Below, in pieces: positions 37,401-49,036 of a stretch of DNA of 64,000 nucleotides (positions are counted from its first letter, which is position 1; each line of letters starts with the position of its first letter). Location of the stretch: NCBI RefSeq assembly GCF_029227915.1, contig NC_079875.1, forward strand, positions 42,119,201 through 42,183,200, in the 5' to 3' direction. The DNA is from Hydractinia symbiolongicarpus (lineage: Eukaryota > Cnidaria > Hydrozoa > Anthoathecata > Hydractiniidae). Under the pieces are notes generated by a model. That model was not told the DNA's origin. It saw nothing but the letters and a program-made list of their open reading frames with translations, and made no database searches. Position numbers and translations under genes: made by a program.

Positions 37401-38285
37401 CATCAAAAATAAAAACATTTTTGAAAACTACAAGTCTCATGCGTTTTAGTGGTGAAAAAATAATTTAAAAAATCGTTCGGGAAATGAGTTTACTCCCTGG
37501 GTACTTTTTTGTATACTTTTGACTATACGGGCCAAGCCCGGGATTTACGGGAAATCGCGGGTTTTCGTTTGCCGGCGATTAAACCTCTTTCATTAGGCGT
37601 CTCATCAAAAATGAAAACATTTTTGAAAACTACAAATCTCATGCGTTTTAGTGGTGAAAAAATAATTTAAAAAATCGTTCGGTAAATGAGTTTACTCCCT
37701 GGGTACTTTCTTTGTATACTTTTGACTATACGGGCGGAGTCCGGGATTTACGGGAAATCGCGGGTTTTCGTTTGCCAGCGATTAAACTTCTTTTATTTAG
37801 CGCCCCTTCAAAAATAAAAACATTTTTGAAAACTACAAGTCTCATGCGTTTTAGTGGTGCAAAATTAATTTAAAAAATCGTTTGGGAAATGAGTTTACTC
37901 CCTGGGTACTTTTTTGTATACTTTTGACTATACGGGCCAGGTCCGGGATTTACGGGATATCGCGGGTTTTCGTTTGGCGGCGATTAAACTTCTTTTATTC
38001 AGCGTCTCATCAAAAATGAAAACATTTTTGAAAACTACAAGTCTCATGCGTTTTAGTGGTGAAAAAATGATTTAAAAAATCGTTCGGGAAATGAGTTTAC
38101 TCCCTGGGTACTTTCTTTGTATACTTTTGACTATACTGGCCGAGTCCGGGATTTACGGGAAATCGCGGCTTTTCGTTTGCCAGCGATTAAACTTCTTTTA
38201 TTTAGCGTCCCATCAAAAATAAAAACATTTTTGAAAACTACAAGTCTCATGCGTTTTAGTGGTGAAAAAATAATTTAAAAAATCG

Positions 38286-38488
38286 TTCGGGAAATGAGTT
38301 TACTCCCTGGGTACTTTTTTTGTATTCTTTCGACTATACGGGCCGAGTCCGGGATTTAAGGGAAATCGCGGGTTTTCGTTTGCCAGCGATTAAACTTCTT
38401 TTATTCAGCGTCTCATTAAAAATGAAAACATTTTTGAAAACTACAAGTCTCATGCGTTTTAGTGGTGAAAAAATAATTTAAAAAATCG
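38286..38488 (+). repeat. Chimeric monomer at the start of the large duplication
   Basis: The first half (TTTTTTTGTATTCTTTCGAC, TTTAAGGG, GCCAGCG) matches the monomer at about 1423. The second half (GCGTCTCATTAAAAATG, GTCTCATGCG) matches about 1940. The switch lies between about 38393 and 38411. This is where the 36461-bp offset begins, so the monomer holds the breakpoint of the large duplication. Confidence 0.8.
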
Positions 38489-41400
38489 TTCGGGAAATGA
38501 GTTTACTCCCTGGGAACTTTCTTTGTATACTTTTGACTATACGGGCCGAGTCCGGGATTTACGGGAAATCGCGGGTTTTCCTTTGCGAGCGATTAAACTT
38601 CTTTTATTTAGCGTCCCATCAAAAATAGAAACATTTTTGAAAACTACAAGTCTCATGCGTTTTAGTGGTGCAAAAATAATTTAAAAAATCGTTCGGGAAA
38701 TGAGTTTACTCCCTGGGTACTTTTTTGTATACTTTTGACTATACGGCTCGAGTCCGGTATTTACGGGAAATCGCGGATTTTCGTTTGCCGGCGATTAAAC
38801 CTCTTTCATTAAGCGTCTCATCAAAAATGAAAACATTTTTGAAAACTACAAGTCTCATGCGTTTTAGTGGTGAAAAAATAATTTAAAAAATCGTTCGGGA
38901 AATGAATTTACTCCCTGGGTACTTTCTTTGTATACTTTTGGCTATACGGGCCGAGTTTGGGATTTACGGGAAATCGCGAATTTTCTTTTGCCGGCGATTA
39001 AACCTCTTTCATTAAGCGTCTCATCAAAAATGAAAACATTTTTGAAAACTACAAGTCTCATGCGTTTTAGTGGTGAAAAAATAATTTAAAAAATCGTTCG
39101 GGAAATGAGTTTACTCCCTGGGTACTTTCTTTGTATACTTTTGACTATACGGGCCGAGTCCGGGATTTACGGGAAATCGCGGCTTTTCGTTTGCCAGCGA
39201 TTAAACTTCTTTTATTTAGCGTCCCATCAAAAATAAAAACATTTTTAAAAACTACAAGTCTCATGCGTTTTAGTGGTGAAAAAATAATTTAAAAAATCGT
39301 TCGGTAAATGAGTTTACTCCCTTGGTACTTTCTTTGTATACTTTTGACTATACGGGCCGAGTCCGGGATTTACGGGAAATCGCGGGTTTTCGTTTGCGAG
39401 CGATTAAACTTCTTTTATTTAGCGCCCCATCAAAAATAAAAACATTTTTGAAAACTACAAGTCTCATGCGTTTTAGTGGTGCAAAAATAATTTAAAAAAT
39501 CGTTCGGGAAATGAGTTTACTCCCTGGGTACTTTTTTGTATACTTTTGACTATACGGGCCGAGTCCCGGATTTAAGGGAAATCGTGGGTTTTCGTTTGCC
39601 AGCGATTAAACTTCTTTCATTCAGCGTCCCATCAAAAATGAAAACATTTCTGAAAACTACAAGTCTCATGCGTTTTAGTGGTGAGAAAATGATTTAAAAA
39701 ATCGTTCGGGAAATGAGTTTACTCCCTGGATACTTTCTTTGTATACTTTTGACTATACGGGCCGAGTCCGGGATTTACGGGAAATCGCGGGTTTTCGTTT
39801 GCCAGCGATTAAACTTCTTTTATTCAGCGTCCCATCAAAAATGAAAACATTTTTGAAAACTACAAGTCCCATCGTTGTAGTGGTGAAAAAATGACTTAAA
39901 AAATCGTTCGGGGAATGAGTTTACTCCCTGGGTACTTTCTTTGTATACTTTGGACTATACGGGCCAGGTCCGGGATTTACGGGATATCGCAGGTTTTCGT
40001 TTGCCGGTGATTAAACTTCTTTTATTCAGCGTCTCATCAAAAATGAAAACATTTTTGAAAACTACAAGTCTCATGCGTTTTAGTGGTGAAAAAATGATTT
40101 AAAAAATCGTTCGGGAAATGAGTTTACTCCCTGGGTACTTTCTTTGTATACTTTTGACTATACGGGCCGAGTCCGGGATTTACGGGAAATCGCGGCTTTT
40201 CGTTTGCCAGCGATTAAACTTCTTTTATTTAGCGTCCCATCAAAAATAAAAACATTTTTGAAAACTACAAGTCTCATGCGTTTTAGTGGTGAAAAAATGA
40301 TTTAAAAAATCGTTCGGGAAATGCGTTTACTCCCTGGGTACTTTTTTTGTATTCTCTTGACTATACGGGCCGAGTCCGGGATTTAAGGGAAATCGCGGGT
40401 TTTCGTTTGCCAGCGATTAAACTTCTTTTATTCAGCGTCCCATCAAAAATGAAAACATTTTTAAAAACTACAAACCTCATGCGTTTTAGTGGTGAAAAAA
40501 TAATTTAAAAAATCGTTCGAGAAATGAGTTTACTCCCTGGGTACTTTTTTTGTATACTTTTGACTATACGGGCCAAGCCCGGGATTTACGTGAAATCGCG
40601 GGTTTTCGTTTGCCGGCGATTAAACCTCTTTCATTAGGCGTCTCATCAAAAATGAAAACATTTTTGAAAACTACAAATCTCATGCGTTTTAGTGGTGAAA
40701 AAATAATTTAAAAAATCGTTCGGTAAATGAGTTTACTTCCTAGGTACTTTCTTTGTATACATTCGACTATACGGGCCAAGCCCGGGATTTACGGGAAATC
40801 GCGGGTTTTCGTTTGCCGGCGATTAAACCACTTTCACTAAGCGTCTCATCAAAAATGAAAACATTTCTGAAAACTACAAGTCTCATGCGTTTTAGTGGTG
40901 AAAAAATTATTTAAAAAATCGTTCGGGAAATGAGTTTACTCCCTGGGTACTTTCTTTGTATACTTTTGACTATACCGGCCGAGTCCGGGATTTACGGGAA
41001 ATCGCGGGTTTTCGTTTGCCGGCGATTAAACTTCTTTTATTCAGCGTCTCATTAAAAATGAAAACATTTTTGAAAACTACAAGTCTCATGCGTTTTAGTG
41101 GTGAAAAAATGATTTAAAAAATCGTTCGGGAAATGAGTTTACTCCCTGGGTACTTTCTTTGTATACTTTTGACTATACGGGCCGAGTCCGGGATTTACGG
41201 GAAATCGCGGCTTTTCGTTTGCCAGCGATTAAACTTCTTTTATTTAGCGTCCCATCAAAAATAAAAACATTTTTGAAAACTACAAGTCTCATGCGTTTTA
41301 GTGGTGAAAAAATAATTTAAAAAATCGTTCGGGAAATGAGTTTACTCCCTGGGTACTTTTTTGTATTCTTTTGACTATACGGGCCGAGTCCGGGATTTAA

Positions 41401-42138
41401 GGGAAATCGCGGCTTTTCGTTTGCCAGCGATTAAACTTCTTTTATTCAGCGTCCCATCAAAAATGAAAACATTTTTAAAAACTACAAACCTCATGCGTTT
41501 TAGTGGTGAAAAAATAATTTACAAAATCGTTCGAGAAATGAGTTTACTCCCTGGGTACTTTTCTTGTATACTTTTGACTATACGGGCCAAGCCCAAGATT
41601 TACGGGAAATCGCGGGTTTTCGTTTGCCGGCGATTAAACCTCTTTCATTAGGCGTCTCATCAAAAATGAAAACATTTTTGAAAACTACAAATCTCATGCG
41701 TTTTAGTGGTGAAAAAATAATTTAAAAAATCGTTCGGTAAATGAGTTTAATTCCTAGGTACTTTCTTTGTATACATTCGACTATACGGGCCAAGCCCGGG
41801 ATTTACGGGAAATCGCGGGTTTTCGTTTGCCGGCGATTAAACCACTTTCATTCAGCGTCTCATCAAAAATGAAAACATTTCTGAAAACTACAAGTCTCAT
41901 GCGTTTTAGTGGTGAAAAAATTATTTAAAAAATCGTTCGGGAAATGAGTTTACTCCCTGGGTACTTTCTTTGTATACTTTTGACTATACCGGCCGAGTCC
42001 GGGATTTACGGGAAATCGCGGGTTTTCGTTTGCCGGCGATTAAACTTCTTTTATTCAGCGTCTCATTAAAAATGAAAACATTTTTAAAAACTACAAGTCT
42101 CATTCGTTTTAGTGGTGAAAAAATAATTTAAAAAATCG
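38400..42138 (+). repeat. Large segmental duplication, copy 2 (partner at 1939)
   Basis: Begins inside a chimeric monomer (38286-38488) whose first half matches the monomer at about 1423 and whose second half matches about 1940. From there it follows copy 1 monomer by monomer. It proves that a block of at least ~3.7 kb, probably the full A-A2-B domain, was copied. Confidence 0.87.
40922..42138 (+). repeat. 6-monomer (1217-bp) tandem duplication, copy 1
   Basis: Corresponds to the single unit 4461-5677 in region A at offset 36461. It carries the spacer change TAATTTACAAAATCG (about 41517) and GCCCAAGATTT (about 41590), both present in region A. The duplication to 42139 is private to region F. 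Confidence 0.86.
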
Positions 42139-43355
42139 TTCGGGAAATGAGTTTACTCCCTGGGTACTTTCTTTGTATACTTTTGACTATACCGGCCGAG
42201 TCCGGGATTTACGGGAAATCGCGGGTTTTCGTTTGCCGGCGATTAAACTTCTTTTATTCAGCGTCTCATTAAAAATGAAAACATTTTTGAAAACTACAAG
42301 TCTCATGCGTTTTAGTGGTGAAAAAATGATTTAAAAAATCGTTCGGGAAATGAGTTTACTCCCTGGGTACTTTCTTTGTATACTTTTGACTATACGGGCC
42401 GAGTCCGGGATTTACGGGAAATCGCGGCTTTTCGTTTGCCAGCGATTAAACTTCTTTTATTTAGCGTCTCATTAAAAATGAAAACATTTTTGAAAACTAC
42501 AAGTCTCATGCGTTTTAGTGGTGAAAAAATAATTTAAAAAATCGTTCGGGAAATGAGTTTACTCCCTGGGTACTTTTTTGTATTCTTTTGACTATACGGG
42601 CCGAGTCCGGGATTTAAGGGAAATCGCGGCTTTTCGTTTGCCAGCGATTAAACTTCTTTTATTCAGCGTCCCATCAAAAATGAAAACATTTTTAAAAACT
42701 ACAAACCTCATGCGTTTTAGTGGTGAAAAAATAATTTACAAAATCGTTCGAGAAATGAGTTTACTCCCTGGGTACTTTTCTTGTATACTTTTGACTATAC
42801 GGGCCAAGCCCAAGATTTACGGGAAATCGCGGGTTTTCGTTTGCCGGCGATTAAACCTCTTTCATTAGGCGTCTCATCAAAAATGAAAACATTTTTGAAA
42901 ACTACAAATCTCATGCGTTTTAGTGGTGAAAAAATAATTTAAAAAATCGTTCGGTAAATGAGTTTAATTCCTAGGTACTTTCTTTGTATACATTCGACTA
43001 TACGGGCCAAGCCCGGGATTTACGGGAAATCGCGGGTTTTCGTTTGCCGGCGATTAAACCACTTTCATTCAGCGTCTCATCAAAAATGAAAACATTTCTG
43101 AAAACTACAAGTCTCATGCGTTTTAGTGGTGAAAAAATTATTTAAAAAATCGTTCGGGAAATGAGTTTACTCCCTGGGTACTTTCTTTGTATACTTTTGA
43201 CTATACCGGCCGAGTCCGGGATTTACGGGAAATCGCGGGTTTTCGTTTGCCGGCGATTAAACTTCTTTTATTCAGCGTCTCATTAAAAATGAAAACATTT
43301 TTAAAAACTACAAGTCTCATTCGTTTTAGTGGTGAAAAAATAATTTAAAAAATCG
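42139..43355 (+). repeat. 6-monomer (1217-bp) tandem duplication, copy 2
   Basis: Repeats 40922-42138 at +1217. One stretch differs: at about 42468 the word TTTAGCGTCTCATTAAAAATG replaces TTTAGCGTCCCATCAAAAATA of copy 1 (about 41251). That is a cluster of changes copied from a neighbouring subtype, suggesting gene conversion after duplication. Confidence 0.85.
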
Positions 43356-44368
43356 TTCGGGAAATGAGTTTACTCCCTGCGTATTTTTTTGTATACTTTT
43401 GACTATACGGGCCGAGTCCGGGATTTACGGGAAATCGCGGGTTTTTCTTTGCGAGCGATTAAACTTCTTTTATTTAGCGTCCCATCAAAAATAAAAACAT
43501 TTTTGAAAACTACAAGTCTCATGCGTTTTAGTGGTGCAAAAATAATTTAAAAAATCGTTCGGGAAATGAGTTTACTCCCTGGGTACTTTTTTGTGTACTT
43601 TTGACTATACGGGCCGAGTCCGGGATTTAAGGGAAATCGCGGGTTTCCGTTTGCCAGCGATTAAACTTCTTTTATTCAGCGTCCCATCAAAAATGAAAAC
43701 ATTTTTGAAAACTACAAGTCTCATGCGTTTTAGTGGTGAAAAAATGATTTAAAAAATCGTTCGGGAAATGAGTTTACTCCCTGGGTACTTTATTTGTATA
43801 CTTTTGACTATACGGGCCGAGTCCGGGATTTACGGGAAATCGCGGCTTTTCGTTTGCCGACGATTAAACCACTTTCATTATGCGTCTCATTAAAAATGAA
43901 AACATTTTTAAAAACTACAAACCTCATGCGTTTTAGTGGTGAAAAAATAATTTAAAAAATCGTTCGAGAAATGAGTTTACTCCCTGGGTACTTTTTTTGT
44001 ATACTTTTGACTATACGGGCCAAGCCCGGGATTTACGGGAAATCGCGGGTTTTCGTTTGCCGGCGATTAAACCTCTTTCATTAGGCGTCTCATCAAAAAT
44101 GAAAACATTTTTGAAAACTACAAATCTCATGCGTTTTAGTGGTGAAAAAATAATTTAAAAAATCGTTCGGTAAATGAGTTTACTTCCTAGGTACTTTCTT
44201 TGTATACATTCGACTATACGGGCCAAGCCCGGGATTTACGGGAAATCGCGGGTTTTCGTTTGCCGGCGATTAAACCACTTTCATTAAGCGTCTCATCAAA
44301 AATGAAAACATTTCTGAAAACTACAAGTCTCATGCGTTTTAGTGCTGAAAAAATAATTTAAAAAATCG

Positions 44369-44571
44369 TTCGGGAAATGAGTTTACTCACTGGGTACTTT
44401 ATTTGTATACTTTTGACTATACGGGCCGAGTCCGGGATTTACGGGAAATCGCGGCTTTTCGTTTGCCGACGATTAAACCACTTTCATTATGCGTCTCATT
44501 AAAAATGAAAACATTTTTAAAAACTACAAACCTCATGCGTTTTAGTGGTGAAAAAATAATTTAAAAAATCG
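44369..44571 (+). repeat. Chimeric S/P monomer
   Basis: It has the S word ACTCACTGGGTAC but continues as P (TTTATTTG, GCCGACG, ATTATGCG). The switch lies between about 44388 and 44401. Compared with A2, where an S monomer stands between R and P, one monomer has been lost by in-register exchange, giving the 609-bp interval 43760-44368. Confidence 0.83.
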
Positions 44572-45789
44572 TTCGAGAAATGAGTTTACTCCCTGGGTAC
44601 TTTTTTTGTATACTTTTGACTATACGGGCCAAGCCCGGGATTTACGGGAAATCGCGGGTTTTCGTTTGCCGGCGATTAAACCTCTTTCATTAGGCGTCTC
44701 ATCAAAAATGAAAACATTTTTGAAAACTACAAATCTCATGCGTTTTAGTGGTGAAAAAATAATTTAAAAAATCGTTCGGTAAATGAGTTTACTTCCTAGG
44801 TACTTTCTTTGTATACATTCGACTATACGGGCCAAGCCCGGGATTTACGGGAAATCGCGGGTTTTCGTTTGCCGGCGATTAAACCACTTTCATTAAGCGT
44901 CTCATCAAAAATGAAAACATTTCTGAAAACTACAAGTCTCATGCGTTTTAGTGCTGAAAAAATAATTTAAAAAATCGTTCGGGAAATGAGTTTACTCACT
45001 GGGTACTTTCTTTGTATGCTTTTGACTATATGGGCCGAGTCCGGGATTTACGGGAAATCGCGGATTTTCGTTTGCAAGCGATTAAACTTCTTTTATTTAG
45101 CATCCCATCAAAAATGAAAACATTTTTGAAAACTACAAGTCTCATGCGTTTTAGTGGTGAAAAAATGATTTAAAAAATCGTTCGGGAAATGAGTTTACTC
45201 CCTGGGTACTTTATTTGTATACTTTTGACTATACGGGCCGAGTCCGGGATTTACGGGAAATCGCGGCTTTTCGTTTGCCGACGATTAAACCACTTTCATT
45301 ATGCGTCTCATTAAAAATGAAAACATTTTTAAAAACTACAAACCTCATGCGTTTTAGTGGTGAAAAAATAATTTAAAAAATCGTTCGAGAAATGAGTTTA
45401 CTCCCTGGGTACTTTTTTTGTATACTTTTGACTATACGGGCCAAGCCCGGGATTTACGGGAAATCGCGGGTTTTCGTTTGCCGGCGATTAAACCTCTTTC
45501 ATTAGGCGTCTCATCAAAAATGAAAACATTTTTGAAAACTACAAATCTCATGCGTTTTAGTGGTGAAAAAATAATTTAAAAAATCGTTCGGTAAATGAGT
45601 TTACTTCCTAGGTACTTTCTTTGTATACATTCGACTATACGGGCCAAGCCCATGATTTACGGGAAATCGCGGGTTTTCGTTTGCCGGCGATTAAACCACT
45701 TTCATTAAGCGTCTCATCAAAAATGAAAACATTTCTAAAAACTACAAGTCTCATGCGTTTTAGTGCTGAAAAAATAATTTAAAAAATCG

Positions 45790-45992
45790 TTCGGGAAATG
45801 AGTTTACTCCCTGGGTACTTTCTTTGTATACTTTTGACTATATGGGCCGAGTCCGGGATTTACGGGAAATCGCGGATTTTCGTTTGCAAGCGATTAAACT
45901 TCTTTTATTTAGCGTCCCATCAAAAATAAAAGCATTTTTGAAAACTACAAGTCTCATGCGTTTTAGTGGTGCAAAAATAATTTAAAAAATCG
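45790..45992 (+). repeat. S'-type monomer (sister of S)
   Basis: Like S in GACTATATGGG and TTTGCAAGCG, but with ACTCCCTGGGTAC, GTATAC, TTTAGCGTCCC, AATAAAAGCATTTTT and GTGCAAAAATAATTT. A second form carries GCATTTTTTAAAAC and GAAAAAATGATTTAAAAAATTG. The two forms occur back to back at about 47414/47617, 49646/49849, 51879/52082 and 53706/53909, marking a dimer inside the tetrad domain. Confidence 0.85.
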
Positions 45993-46195
45993 TTCGGGAA
46001 ATGAGTTTACTCCCTGGGTACTTTATTTGTATACTTTTGACTATACGGGCCGAGTCCGGGATTTACGGGAAATCGCGGCTTTTCGTTTGCCGACGATTAA
46101 ACCACTTTCATTATGCGTCTCATTAAAAATGAAAACATTTTTAAAAACTACAAACCTCATGCGTTTTAGTGGTGAAAAAATAATTTAAAAAATCG
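45993..46195 (+). repeat. P-type monomer
   Basis: Diagnostic words are TTTATTTG before GTATAC, GGGCCGAGTCCGGG, CGCGGCTTTTCG, GCCGACGATTAAACCACTTT, ATTATGCGTCTCATTAAAAATG, TTTTTAAAAAC and AACCTCATGCG. The fourth core G-tract is only GG, so this type has a weaker G-quadruplex motif than Q or R. Confidence 0.88.
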
Positions 46196-46398
46196 TTCGA
46201 GAAATGAGTTTACTCCCTGGGTACTTTTTTTGTATACTTTTGACTATACGGGCCAAGCCCGGGATTTACGGGAAATCGCGGGTTTTCGTTTGCCGGCGAT
46301 TAAACCTCTTTCATTAGGCGTCTCATCAAAAATGAAAACATTTTTGAAAACTACAAATCTCATGCGTTATAGTGGTGAAAAAATAATTTAAAAAATCG
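46196..46398 (+). repeat. Q-type monomer
   Basis: Starts TTCGAGAAATGAG, has TTTTTTTG, GGCCAAGCCCGGG, CGCGGGTTTTCG, GCCGGCGATTAAACCTC, TTTCATTAGGCGTCTC and AAATCTCATGCG. It has all four core GGG runs and the complete CCCG/CGGG dyad arms. The same type is widespread outside the tetrad domains. Confidence 0.88.
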
Positions 46399-46601
46399 TT
46401 CGGTAAATGAGTTTACTTCCTAGGTACTTTCTTTGTATACATTCGACTATACGGGCCAAGCCCGGGATTTACGGGAAATCGCGGGTTTTCGTTTGCCGGC
46501 GATTAAACCACTTTCATTAAGCGTCTCATCAAAAATGAAAACATTTCTGAAAACTACAAGTCTCATGCGTTTTAGTGCTGAAAAAATAATTTAAAAAATC
46601 G
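46399..46601 (+). repeat. R-type monomer
   Basis: Starts TTCGGTAAATGAGTTTACTT followed by CCTAGG, which replaces CCCTGGG. Other markers are ACATTCGACTATACGGG, AAGCCCGGG, AAACCACTTTCATTAAGCG, CATTTCTGAAAAC and TTAGTGCTG. It carries the TTCG-N6-CGGG word and an intact four-tract G motif. A sub-variant with GCCCATGATTT is found at about 45650, 49507, 51130 and 51739. Confidence 0.88.
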
Positions 46602-46804
46602 TTCGGGAAATGAGTTTACTCACTGGGTACTTTCTTTGTATGCTTTTGACTATATGGGCCGAGTCCGGGATTTACGGGAAATCGCGGATGTTCGTTTGCA
46701 AGCGATTAAACTTCTTTTATTTAGCATCCCATCAAAAATGAAAACATTTTTGAAAACTACAAGTCTCATGCGTTTTAGTGGTGAAAAAATGATTTAAAAA
46801 ATCG
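46602..46804 (+). repeat. S-type monomer
   Basis: Markers are ACTCACTGGGTAC, GTATGCTTTTGACTATATGGG, CGCGGATGTTCG (CGGATTTTCG in sister copies), TTTGCAAGCG, TTTAGCATCCC and GTGAAAAAATGATTT. It carries GTATGC in place of the GTATAC found in most monomers. Confidence 0.86.
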
Positions 46805-48833
46805 TTCGGGAAATGAGTTTACTCCCTGGGTACTTTATTTGTATACTTTTGACTATACGGGCCGAGTCCGGGATTTACGGGAAATCGCGGCTTTTCGTTT
46901 GCCGACGATTAAACCACTTTCATTATGCGTCTCATTAAAAATGAAAACATTTTTAAAAACTACAAACCTCATGCGTTTTAGTGGTGAAAAAATAATTTAA
47001 AAAATCGTTCGAGAAATGAGTTTACTCCCTGGGTACTTTTTTTGTATACTTTTGACTATACGGGCCAAGCCCGGGATTTACGGGAAATCACGGGTTTTCG
47101 TTTGCCGGCGATTAAACCTCTTTCATTAGGCGTCTCATCAAAAATGAAAACATTTTTGAAAACTACAAATCTCATGCGTTTTAGTGGTGAAAAAATAATT
47201 TAAAAAATCGTTCGGTAAATGAGTTTACTTCCTAGGTACTTTCTTTGTATACATTCGACTATACGGGCCAAGCCCGGGATTTACGGGAAATCGCGGGTTT
47301 TCGTTTGCCGGCGATTAAACCACTTTCATTAAGCGTCTCATCAAAAATGAAAACATTTCTGAAAACTACAAGTCTCATGCGTTTTAGTGCTGAAAAAATA
47401 ATTTAAAAAATCGTTCGGGAAATGAGTTTACTCCCTGGGTACTTTCTTTGTATACTTTTGACTATATGGGCCGAGTCCGGGATTTACGGGAAATCGCGGA
47501 TTTTCGTTTGCAAGCGATTAAACTTCTTTTATTTAGCGTCCCATCAAAAATAAAAGCATTTTTTAAAACTACAAGTCTCATGCGTTTTAGTGGTGAAAAA
47601 ATGATTTAAAAAATTGTTCGGGAAATGAGTTTACTCCCTGGGTACTTTCTTTGTATACTTTTGACTATATGGGCCGAGTCCGGGATTTACGGGAAATCGC
47701 GGATTTTCGTTTGCAAGCGATTAAACTTCTTTTATTTAGCGTCCCATCAAAAATAAAAGCATTTTTGAAAACTACAAGTCTCATGCGTTTTAGTGGTGCA
47801 AAAATAATTTAAAAAATCGTTCGGGAAATGAGTTTACTCCCGGGGTACTTTTTTGTATACTTTTGACTATACGGGCCGAGTCCGGGATTTAAGGGAAATC
47901 GCAGGTTTTCGTTTGCCAGCGATTAAACTTCTTTTATTCAGCGTCCCATCAAAAATGAAAACATTTTTAAAAACTACAAACCTCATGCGTTTTAGTGGTG
48001 AAAAAATAATTTAAAAAATCGTTCGAGAAATGAGTTTACTCCCTGGGTACTTTTTTTGTATACTTTTGACTATACGGGCCAAGCCCGGGATTTACGGGAA
48101 ATCGCGGGTTTTCGTTTGCCGGCGATTAAACCTCTTTCATTAGGCGTCTCATCAAAAATGAAAACATTTTTGAAAACTACAAATCTCATGCGTTTTAGTG
48201 GTGAAAAAATAATTTAAAAAATCGTTCGGTAAATGAGTTTACTTCCTAGGTACTTTCTTTGTATACATTCGACTATACGGGCCAAGCCCGGGATTTACGG
48301 GAAATCGCGGGTTTTCGTTTGCCGGCGATTAAACCACTTTCATTAAGCGTCTCATCAAAAATGAAAACATTTCTGAAAACTACAAGTCTCATGCGTTTTA
48401 GTGCTGAAAAAATAATTTAAAAAATCGTTCGGGAAATGAGTTTACTCACTGGGTACTTTCTTTGTATGCTTTTGACTATATGGGCCGAGTCCGGGATTTA
48501 CGGGAAATCGCGGATTTTCGTTTGCAAGCGATTAAACTTCTTTTATTTAGCATCCCATCAAAAATGAAAACATTTTTGAAAACTACAAGTCTCATGCGTT
48601 TTAGTGGTGAAAAAATGATTTAAAAAATCGTTCGGGAAATGAGTTTACTCCCTGGGTACTTTATTTGTATACTTTTGACTATACGGGCCGAGTCCGGGAT
48701 TTACGGGAAATCGCGGCTTTTCGTTTGCCGACGATTAAACCACTTTCATTATGCGTCTCATTAAAAATGAAAACATTTTTAAAAACTACAAACCTCATGC
48801 GTTTTAGTGGTGAAAAAATAATTTAAAAAATCG

Positions 48834-49036
48834 TTCGAGAAATGAGTTTACTCCCTGGGTACTTTTTTTGTATACTTTTGACTATACGGGCCAAGCCCGG
48901 GATTTACGGGAAATCGCGGATTTTCGTTTGCAAGCGATTAAACTTCTTTTATTTAGCATCCCATCAAAAATGAAAACATTTTTGAAAACTACAAGTCTCA
49001 TGCGTTTTAGTGGTGAAAAAATGATTTAAAAAATCG
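48834..49036 (+). repeat. Chimeric Q/S monomer
   Basis: The first half is Q (TTCGAG, TTTTTTTG, CCAAGCCCGG) and the second half is S (CGGATTTTCG, TTTGCAAGCG, TTTAGCATCCC, GAAAAAATG). The switch lies between about 48898 and 48919, within the shared GGGATTTACGGGAAATCGCG core. Its length is a normal 203 bp, so the exchange was in register. It explains the short 406-bp interval between P monomers at 48631 and 49037. Confidence 0.88.

Larger units (their letters stand above)
37070..43759 (+). repeat. Region F: second copy of region A
   Basis: From about 38400 the order of variant monomers follows region A at offset 36461. Matching landmarks are GTTGTAG at 3403/39864, the GGGGAATGAG monomer start at 3446/39907, and an identical run at 4900/41361. 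After 42139 the offset becomes 37678 because one 1217-bp unit is present twice here. The first ~1.3 kb (37070-38400) is a mix; it includes the rare GCCCCTTCAAAAATAAAAAC monomer otherwise seen at about 531. Confidence 0.85.
45993..46804 (+). repeat. Representative tetrad unit P-Q-R-S (812 bp)
   Basis: Four successive monomers with distinct fixed differences: P (45993), Q (46196), R (46399), S (46602). The same order recurs throughout 43760-54111 and in 6082-6893. Since subtype differences within a unit are larger than differences between units, this meets the usual definition of a higher-order repeat. The Q copy in this unit has one private change (GCGTTATAGTGG at about 46374). Confidence 0.9.
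45790..47819 (+). repeat. 10-monomer block duplicated at +6292 bp, copy 1
   Basis: Rare variants recur at exactly +6292: CGCGGATGTTCG at 46689/52981, GAAATCACGGG at 47089/53381, and CCCGGGGTAC at 47841/54133. The order is S',P,Q,R,S,P,Q,R,S',S'. The match continues a little into the next monomer (to about 47911-47968), where copy 1 switches to another subtype. Confidence 0.86.

Noticed and set aside
41361-42868. Two identical 96-codon frames 1217 bp apart as a possible gene pair
   Set aside because: They reflect the 1217-bp satellite duplication. The spacer variant TAATTTACAAAATCG removes one stop so that the frame runs into the next monomer.
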